A stretch of DNA of 5,751 bases from Deltaproteobacteria bacterium (GTDB lineage: Bacteria > SAR324 > JACQKK01): the NCBI GenBank assembly GCA_029858165.1, contig JAOUFO010000126.1, positions 1-5,751 of the forward strand, written 5' to 3'. Position 1 is the stretch's first letter; each line of letters opens with the position of its first letter. Position numbers and translations under genes: made by a program. The notes beneath the pieces are model-generated. The model was given only the letters and a program-made list of their open reading frames with translations, ran no database searches and was not told the DNA's origin. Positions 1 to 4,083 of this stretch are shown here, piece after piece.

Positions 1-68
1 GGGATGAAGGCCTCCAACAGGCTTGCCGAGCCGTTCATTTTCCAATTTCCAACAATTCTTTTGCTCAC
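1..68 (-). CDS. tpiA: Triosephosphate isomerase, N-terminal fragment (cut by window edge)
   Basis: Only the first 22 codons are in the window; the gene continues past position 1. The translation begins MSKRIVGNWKMNGSASLLEA. The GNWKMNG block (residues 7-13) is the N-terminal signature of triosephosphate isomerase, which interconverts dihydroxyacetone phosphate and glyceraldehyde 3-phosphate in glycolysis and gluconeogenesis in the cytoplasm. The Asn (8) and Lys (10) of this block are the family's substrate-binding and catalytic residues. The start is a GTG at 68-66: an in-frame TAA lies four codons upstream, and the only other start, the ATG at 38-36, would remove the GNWK motif. A weak GGA ribosome-binding element lies 4 bases before GTG. 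The stretch before GNWK is one residue shorter than the common form (...VAGNWKMNG). A promoter-like sequence lies about 80 bp upstream. The identification rests on the motif alone, but that motif is very specific. Confidence 0.92.
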   Translation of the reverse strand, partial: MSKRIVGNWKMNGSASLLEAFI

Positions 69-150
69 AGGATCCGCTTATTCAGGGGGTTTGGGTTGGG
101 GCCTGAAATTCCATGGGTTTTTGGCGCGGGCTTCATCCAAAATCAAAGTT

Positions 151-182
151 ATTATAGTCTTGTTTTTCACCCCTATTGTCAA
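151..182 (-). promoter_or_regulatory. Sigma70-type promoter for tpiA
   Basis: On the minus strand a perfect TTGACA (182-177) and a perfect TATAAT (156-151) both point at tpiA. They are separated by 20 bp, longer than the usual 16-18, which would weaken the promoter or require help from an activator. Transcription would start near 144, giving a leader of about 76 nt before the GTG start. The two perfect hexamers in a gap upstream of a housekeeping gene make a real promoter likely; the spacing is the main doubt. Confidence 0.55.
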
Positions 183-253
183 GGCGCCAAAAGAAAACCA
201 GCGAAAGCCAAAGAAAAACAGAGAAAACCCCATTGAATTCCAAAGGGCCCCCG

Positions 254-301
254 AAACCCAGGGGCAAATTGTTCGGCCCCTTTTTTGTTACCCCTGGGTT
301 T
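254..301 (-). terminator. Inverted repeat, probable galU transcription terminator
   Basis: AAACCCAGGGG (254-264) and CCCCTGGGTTT (291-301) form a perfect 11-bp stem around a 26-nt loop, beginning 12 bp after the galU stop. On the galU transcript the stem is followed only by UUU and then GC-rich sequence, so it is a weak Rho-independent terminator or a structure protecting the 3' end. A second, smaller hairpin uses part of the same arm: AGGGGC (260-265) with GCCCCT (276-281). On the plus strand it runs straight into T6 (281-286), which looks like a terminator for transcription coming the opposite way. The two folds exclude each other. Confidence 0.45.
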
Positions 302-312
302 GGCTTTCTTCC

Positions 313-1188
313 TCAGGGGTTGGATTTATCCTCCCGTTTCATGATTTCCCGTAAAAAGGGAAGCAGGCCGGGCCTTAGGTCCGGACGGGAAAGTCCGTAT
401 TCCACCACGGCCTGCATATAGCCGTTGGGGGAGCCCACATCCAACAGATGGCCGTCAAACCGTTTGACCACCACTTTGTCCTGAGCGGCCAACAGGTTGA
501 TGGCGTCCGTCTGGGTGAACTCATGATCGCCGATAAACCGAGACTGTTCTTCTTTGAGGGCTGAAAAAATCTCCGGGGAATACAAATAGCGGCCATAAGT
601 GACCAACCGGCTGGGTTCAGTGCCCATGGGGGGTTTTTCCACCACTTTTTTTACATATTCAACCCCCCCTTTTGGGGGGCCGGTGTCCACCACGCCATAG
701 CGGGATATATCCCCCTGGGGGAAATCCTGAACCGCCAGCACGGTGCAACCGGTTTTTTGATACACCTCTATCAATTGACCGGAAAGAGAGGGCCCATTGA
801 TGAGAATATCATCCGGATAGGCCACCACAAAGGGAGAATCCCCCACAAAGGGTTCGGTAAGCAACAGGGCATCCCCGGTGCCTGCCATATGTTTTTGGCG
901 GATAAAAAACACATTGGCATCCACCGGGTCTATCAGACGGAGTTTTTCCACCACCCCTTCGCCGGTAAAGGTGACTTCCAGTTCCACCTCCCTGTCAAAG
1001 TAGTCTTCCAGCGGTTTTTTCCGCCGGGAGGTGACCACCAGAATGTCATTGATCCCGGCATCGGTCATTTCTTTGATGATGAGTTCCACCACCGGGGTAT
1101 CCACCAGGGGAAACATTTCTTTGGGGATGGTTTTGGTGGCCGGTAAAAACCGGGTGCCATATCCTGCCGCCAGAATCACGCCTTTCAT
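313..1188 (-). CDS. galU: UTP--glucose-1-phosphate uridylyltransferase (GalU family)
   Basis: This 291-aa protein is a cytoplasmic nucleotidyltransferase expected to make UDP-glucose from UTP and glucose 1-phosphate, for polysaccharide and lipopolysaccharide precursors. Length is normal for GalU. The nucleotide-binding signature LAAGYGTRFLPATKTIPKEM spans residues 6-25, with Lys23 in the sugar-nucleotidyltransferase position. Further family marks are the RRKKPLEDYFDREVELE segment (55-71), PDD at 125-127 (metal-binding Asp region), SRYGVVD (162-168), VEKP (183-186), GRYLYSPEIF (199-208) and DVGSPNGYMQA (250-260). Two places differ from common GalU sequences: GTGDA near 103-107 where GLGHA is usual, and EFTQTDAI (223-230) where EIQLTDAI is usual. 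Glucose as the substrate is therefore inferred from the family, not certain. I chose the ATG at 1188 because AGGA lies 5 bases upstream and the motif begins at once; an in-frame ATG at 1230 would add 14 unfamiliar residues. It lies 103 bp after mgtE. Confidence 0.9.
   Translation of the reverse strand: MKGVILAAGYGTRFLPATKTIPKEMFPLVDTPVVELIIKEMTDAGINDILVVTSRRKKPLEDYFDREVELEVTFTGEGVVEKLRLIDPVDANVFFIRQKHMAGTGDALLLTEPFVGDSPFVVAYPDDILINGPSLSGQLIEVYQKTGCTVLAVQDFPQGDISRYGVVDTGPPKGGVEYVKKVVEKPPMGTEPSRLVTYGRYLYSPEIFSALKEEQSRFIGDHEFTQTDAINLLAAQDKVVVKRFDGHLLDVGSPNGYMQAVVEYGLSRPDLRPGLLPFLREIMKREDKSNP
664..679 (-). repeat. C6-loop-G6 perfect hairpin inside galU
   Basis: The coding strand reads CCCCCCAAAAGGGGGG, a 6-bp all-GC stem with a four-base loop. 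It encodes part of Gly-Pro-Pro-Lys-Gly-Gly in a loop after the conserved SRYGVVD segment. It is seen directly in the sequence. In the mRNA it would form a very stable small hairpin, and its runs are prone to copying errors. No function is implied. Confidence 0.8.
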
Positions 1189-1233
1189 AAGCATCCTGTA
1201 AATCGGTTGTGAATGGTAGTGGGTGGCCACAAC

Positions 1234-1262
1234 AAAGCCCCCCCCAGACAGGCGGGGTTTTT
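1234..1262 (-). terminator. GC-rich hairpin between mgtE and galU, possible mgtE terminator
   Basis: G/C runs 1238-1245 (C8) and 1251-1257 (GGCGGGG) pair around the loop AGACA (1246-1250), with one C-C mismatch, and A/T pairs extend the base. It begins about 30 bp past the mgtE stop. On the mgtE transcript the stem is followed by a moderately U-rich CUUUGUUGU, so termination would be partial. On the plus strand it is followed by T5, but no plus-strand gene ends here. Read-through into galU is plausible since I see no clear galU promoter in the remaining 45 bp. Confidence 0.42.
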
Positions 1263-1291
1263 GGGATGAACCATAGCAAACGGGGTTTCAG

Positions 1292-2641
1292 TCAGAACAA
1301 TAACAGATGGGTGATGGACAGGTAAACCACGATCCCAAGAATGTCGTTCAGGGTTGTTAAAAAAGGTCCGGTGGCCATGGCCGGGTCAAACCCCAGCCGT
1401 TTTAGCCCCATGGGGATGGATATCCCGATGATGGCCGATACCCCCACAGCGGAAAAGGTGGAAAACCCCACCACCAGGGCGATCTGATGGCTGCCGGTCA
1501 AAATCTGGATGCCGACCACCAAAATCAGGGCGACCAGCAGGCCGATGTTGATGGACACGAGCAGTTCCTTCCCCATCCGTGTCCAATAATCCTGAAGTTG
1601 GACCTCTCCGGTGGCCAGACCCCGTATCACCAGAGAGGAAGACTGGATCCCAAAATTGCCCCCCATGGCCATCACCAACGGAACAAAAAAAGCCAGCCGG
1701 GGCAAAACCGAAATCAAGGCAATGTAGTGGTTTAATATCATGGCGGAAATAAACAATCCGCTTAAGGCAAACAACAGCCAGGGGGTCCTGACCCGAAGAG
1801 ATTCCCAAATGGAAATGGTGAGAATTTCCTCGCTGCCGGTCCCCGCCAAACGGCCGATATCCTCGGCGTGTTCCTCCCCGATCACATCCACCACGTCATC
1901 CACCGTAATCCGGCCGATCAACTGTTTGTGCTTATCCACCACCGCCAAAGTCACCAGGTCGTGATCCTGGACCATATGGGCCACCTCCTCCTGGCCCAAT
2001 TCCGCCTCCACCGCCACCACATCGGGGTTCATGATATCCCCGATCAACTGCTGGGGGTCGGCCAGCAGCATTTTCCAGGTGGGGATCTCCCCTGCCAGAT
2101 GGCCGTGGGAATCCACCACAAACACCGAGAAAAAATCGTCCATCCCCACCCGTTCCACATAATAACGGATATGGTTGATGGCGGCTTCCACCGTTTGGGA
2201 TTGACGCACCCGCACCACATCCGGGTCCATAATCCTGCCCGCGGTGCCCTCCGCATAACTCAGAAGCACCTTCACTTCCTCCCGGGCCAGAGGGGCCATC
2301 CCGTTCAACACATCCAGCCCCCGCTCCGGGTCCATCAGGGAGATCATGTAGGCGGCATCGTCCGGCTCCGCTTTTTTGAAATAGTGGAGCAATGAATCCA
2401 GAGGAATTTCCTGCAACAGATTGTCCAGATAGGACTCGCTCAGATTGTTCAACACATCCAACGCCTGATCGGCCTCCATCCGTTCCAGCACCACCAGTTG
2501 TTCCTCAAGGGTTAACATGTGGAAAATGCTGGCGATTTCAACCCCTTCCTGTTCGGCACACAGAGATCGCAACTGGTCGGGCTGGTTGGTTTCCAGGTGG
2601 TTGCGAAGGGTTTCCAGCAGATTTTGTTTGCTTTCTTCCAT
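1292..2641 (-). CDS. mgtE: Magnesium transporter MgtE
   Basis: This 449-aa inner-membrane protein is a Mg2+ channel/transporter gated by intracellular Mg2+. It has the full family layout and normal length. Residues 1 to about 125 form the cytoplasmic helical N domain. SYAEGTAGRIMDP (128-140) leads into two CBS domains, the second ending in GRITVDDVVDVI (243-254) and the connecting helix around HAEDIGRLAG (258-267). Five membrane helices then lie roughly at 287-305, 313-335, 360-381, 387-411 and 423-448. The pore helix motif LAFFVPLVMAMGGNFGIQSS is at 316-335. Asp433 in FLTTLND matches the pore Asp of family members (Asp432 in the Thermus protein). The ATG at 2641 fits the family N-terminus but has no good ribosome-binding site. 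The frame stays open to another ATG at 2734, which would add 31 proline-rich residues unlike the family. It lies downstream of the DUF3047 gene by 112 bp. Confidence 0.95.
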   Translation of the reverse strand: MEESKQNLLETLRNHLETNQPDQLRSLCAEQEGVEIASIFHMLTLEEQLVVLERMEADQALDVLNNLSESYLDNLLQEIPLDSLLHYFKKAEPDDAAYMISLMDPERGLDVLNGMAPLAREEVKVLLSYAEGTAGRIMDPDVVRVRQSQTVEAAINHIRYYVERVGMDDFFSVFVVDSHGHLAGEIPTWKMLLADPQQLIGDIMNPDVVAVEAELGQEEVAHMVQDHDLVTLAVVDKHKQLIGRITVDDVVDVIGEEHAEDIGRLAGTGSEEILTISIWESLRVRTPWLLFALSGLFISAMILNHYIALISVLPRLAFFVPLVMAMGGNFGIQSSSLVIRGLATGEVQLQDYWTRMGKELLVSINIGLLVALILVVGIQILTGSHQIALVVGFSTFSAVGVSAIIGISIPMGLKRLGFDPAMATGPFLTTLNDILGIVVYLSITHLLLF

Positions 2642-2753
2642 GACCGGCGGTTTCGGCTTGGTGTGGGGCAGGAGGCAAGGGGCCTTATCCGGCCCGCAGC
2701 GGGTTGTGCTTTCAACAAAGACGGCCAAAATCATCCGATGGTTGGAGGATGGA
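2642..2753 (-). other. mgtE leader / gap after the DUF3047 gene
   Basis: This 112-bp gap separates the lipoprotein stop from the chosen mgtE start. It contains two small hairpins that share bases and so exclude each other: CCCG/CGGG (2693-2696 with 2700-2703, loop CAG) and GGGCC/GGCCC (2680-2684 with 2691-2695, six-base loop). No U-run follows either, so neither is a terminator. It is too short and lacks recognisable elements for me to call a known Mg2+ riboswitch. I see no convincing promoter. Confidence 0.4.
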
Positions 2754-3569
2754 TTATTGGCCCTTCAACAGGATATTCCGGTAAAACGCCTCTGATTGAC
2801 TTCCCGTGTCATCCGAATCAATTTGCAGGCTTATCAGAGCTTTGGCTTTGGGCAGACTGCCAAACAGCCGGATGTAATCGGCCCGGATGTTTCTTTTTTC
2901 AGCGGCCCAGGAATTCAGCGGGTCTTTGTCCGCTGAACGAAGAATGATGTATTTGGAATCTTTTCTTTTGGTGGAATCCACCTCCATTCCCACTGGACCT
3001 TTGTTTTCCCACAGGTAACACAAGGTTTTGGAGTTCAGCAGGCTGGGGTCCACCACCACGCACATGATGCCGGCCTGATCATCTTTTTCCTTCACCCGGA
3101 TATCCCCGCCGACGGGTAGCACGGCCATTTTCCATTCCCAACTCAGCACCGGATAATCATCCAGCAGGAAGGTAAAGTCGTTTCCAAGGGAAAAGGAATT
3201 ATTCTTGCCGCTTTTTAAATGGATGTAATGATCACCCGTGGCCGGATCATGAAAAAAATGGTAAAAAAACATATCCCCGTCAAACATCAGGGGGGCCCAC
3301 TTTTTTTTGCCCCAATGGGGGGGAAGTTTACCGGGGGAAAACGAATGGTCAAAGTTATCCAGCTGAACCTGAATCCCGGATGTTCCTGAAAGGGAATCCC
3401 CCCCTTTGCCCCCCGCCAGTATCGGGGCGGCAGATTGGGTGGAACCTCTTGTTGCGGGTGGGGTGGCTCCCCCTGCCGGAGGGGGGGTTTGGTTGTTCTG
3501 ACAGGCAGCCAGGACGGCCGCCAAGGCCGACGCCAAGAAAAAAAGGATGGTTTTTCGTGCTGAAAACAT
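2754..3569 (-). CDS. DUF3047 family lipoprotein
   Basis: This 271-aa protein is predicted to be exported and lipid-anchored. A short basic start (SARK) and a hydrophobic stretch (about 8-19) end in the lipobox LAAC, with Cys23 as the lipidated residue. Gln at +2 suggests outer-membrane sorting. A Pro/Gly/Ala/Ser-rich spacer runs to about residue 65. The rest matches DUF3047: YPVLSWEWK (139-147), LPVGGDIRVKEKDDQAGI (151-168), YLWE (185-188), a W...EKRNIRADY segment (221-232) and DSDDTGSQSEAFYRNI (251-266). The family's biochemical role is unknown; a beta-sandwich, ligand-binding envelope protein is my inference. ATG at 3569 is the only start that keeps the signal peptide; there is no clear ribosome-binding site. 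It follows the small membrane protein by 28 bp, so the two are probably co-transcribed. A run of eight A bases on the coding strand (3301-3308) encodes GKKKW. Confidence 0.88.
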   Translation of the reverse strand: MFSARKTILFFLASALAAVLAACQNNQTPPPAGGATPPATRGSTQSAAPILAGGKGGDSLSGTSGIQVQLDNFDHSFSPGKLPPHWGKKKWAPLMFDGDMFFYHFFHDPATGDHYIHLKSGKNNSFSLGNDFTFLLDDYPVLSWEWKMAVLPVGGDIRVKEKDDQAGIMCVVVDPSLLNSKTLCYLWENKGPVGMEVDSTKRKDSKYIILRSADKDPLNSWAAEKRNIRADYIRLFGSLPKAKALISLQIDSDDTGSQSEAFYRNILLKGQ

Positions 3570-3597
3570 TGAATTTATGGGAGAGTAAAAAGTGAGA

Positions 3598-3912
3598 TTA
3601 GTCTTTTTCTTCCCGGAGAGAAAGAATCAGGAAAAACAGGCCGGTTCCAGCAAATCCGGCACCGATAAGCCACAATACACCCCCGAAAACATCTTTCAGC
3701 AGCCATAGCAGAATGGCGATAAACAACGCGGCAATGCCCTCACCATACCGTTTGAGGTATAACTGAAGACCGCCGTATGCCGTCAACGCAAAAGGGGCGG
3801 CAAAAGGCAGCACCCATTTGAGCAACACCATCACCGCACCGGCCACCAACAGGGAGGTTCCTCTGGAAAAATCCTGGTTGTCGGGCAGTTGAAATTCCGG
3901 TTTATCGGACAT
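3598..3912 (-). CDS. Small three-helix membrane protein, function unknown
   Basis: This 104-aa protein is not one I recognise. It has a polar, acidic cytoplasm-like N-terminus (MSDKPEFQLPDNQDFSRG), then hydrophobic segments at about 19-47 (long, with two prolines, perhaps a kinked helix or hairpin), 59-73 and 79-99, and a charged tail REEKD. Short loops with Lys/Arg (KRYGEG, LLKD) separate them. I chose the ATG at 3912 because the sequence then begins with a typical soluble cap; the frame stays open to 4029, but those 39 extra residues are Arg/Ile/Pro/Ser-rich with no hydrophobic pattern. AAGG lies only 2 bases before the ATG, so the ribosome-binding site is poor. It heads the minus-strand gene group and lies 28 bp before the lipoprotein gene, which suggests an envelope role. 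That is inference only. Confidence 0.72.
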   Translation of the reverse strand: MSDKPEFQLPDNQDFSRGTSLLVAGAVMVLLKWVLPFAAPFALTAYGGLQLYLKRYGEGIAALFIAILLWLLKDVFGGVLWLIGAGFAGTGLFFLILSLREEKD

Positions 3913-4083
3913 GACCTTGCCGTTGGAGGGGATTGACGGGCTGAACCATCCTCCAAACCCATCTATGGAGCGGGGCATGGGGGAAATTTGAATGTGACGG
4001 CAGTGGATATACCGGGAGGCCCGTGACAAACCCGCCGGTTCTCATCTTACATACCCTACCACACCCTTTGATTGGAAGAAACC
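3913..4083. promoter_or_regulatory. Divergent intergenic region
   Basis: These 171 bp separate the membrane-protein gene from the ThyX-like gene, so promoters for both directions should lie here. I cannot name either with confidence. A weak candidate for the plus strand is GTGACA (4023-4028) with TACATA (4048-4053), 19 bp apart. For the minus strand the sequence around 4047-4055 reads GGGTATGTAAGAT, which contains a -10-like element without a good -35. A perfect 7-bp inverted repeat, TTGGAGG (3923-3929) and CCTCCAA (3950-3956), lies just before the minus-strand start and could fold in that leader. Confidence 0.35.
4074..4078 (+). promoter_or_regulatory. Ribosome-binding site deciding the ThyX-like start
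   Basis: GGAAG lies 5 bases before the ATG at 4084. The frame is open further back to a TTG at 4072, but that TTG would overlap this site and has no site of its own. The ATG at 4084 is therefore the better start. Confidence 0.55.

Larger units (their letters stand above)
69..312. other. Intergenic region between galU and tpiA
   Basis: These 244 bp hold no convincing gene. From the galU side they contain an 11-bp inverted repeat (254-301), then a stretch on the plus strand rich in AAAG/AAAC runs (about 186-235), then the tpiA promoter (182-151) and its leader. Open frames crossing the region on the plus strand have low-complexity, unfamily-like translations and no ribosome-binding site, so I do not call them genes. 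The size and content fit an ordinary terminator plus promoter gap between two transcription units. Confidence 0.7.

Noticed and set aside
82..114. A 10-codon open frame (MEFQAPTQTP) in the tpiA leader as a leader peptide
   Set aside because: It has no ribosome-binding site and no run of a regulatory amino acid; short frames of this size occur by chance.
4..354. A 116-codon open frame on the plus strand at the left edge
   Set aside because: It runs over the antisense of tpiA, the tpiA promoter, the galU hairpin and the galU end. No ribosome-binding site and no recognisable domain.
757..1146. A 129-codon open frame on the plus strand inside galU
   Set aside because: His/Gly/Phe-rich shadow of a well-supported gene on the other strand.
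1868..2395. A 175-codon open frame on the plus strand inside mgtE
   Set aside because: His-rich composition typical of the reverse strand of a CBS-domain gene; mgtE is secure here.
1292..2641. GGNFGIQS in the MgtE pore region as an unusual change from GGN[AVT]G[TN]QS
   Set aside because: This position varies in the family, and I recall similar GIQSS forms in other bacteria; the key Asp and overall layout are intact.
2519..2947. A 142-codon plus-strand open frame across the mgtE/DUF3047 gap
   Set aside because: It overlaps the ends of two well-supported genes antisense to it and has no family features.
3913..4029. A 39-residue N-terminal extension of the small membrane protein
   Set aside because: The added residues show no signal peptide or domain, and the stretch is the divergent promoter region.
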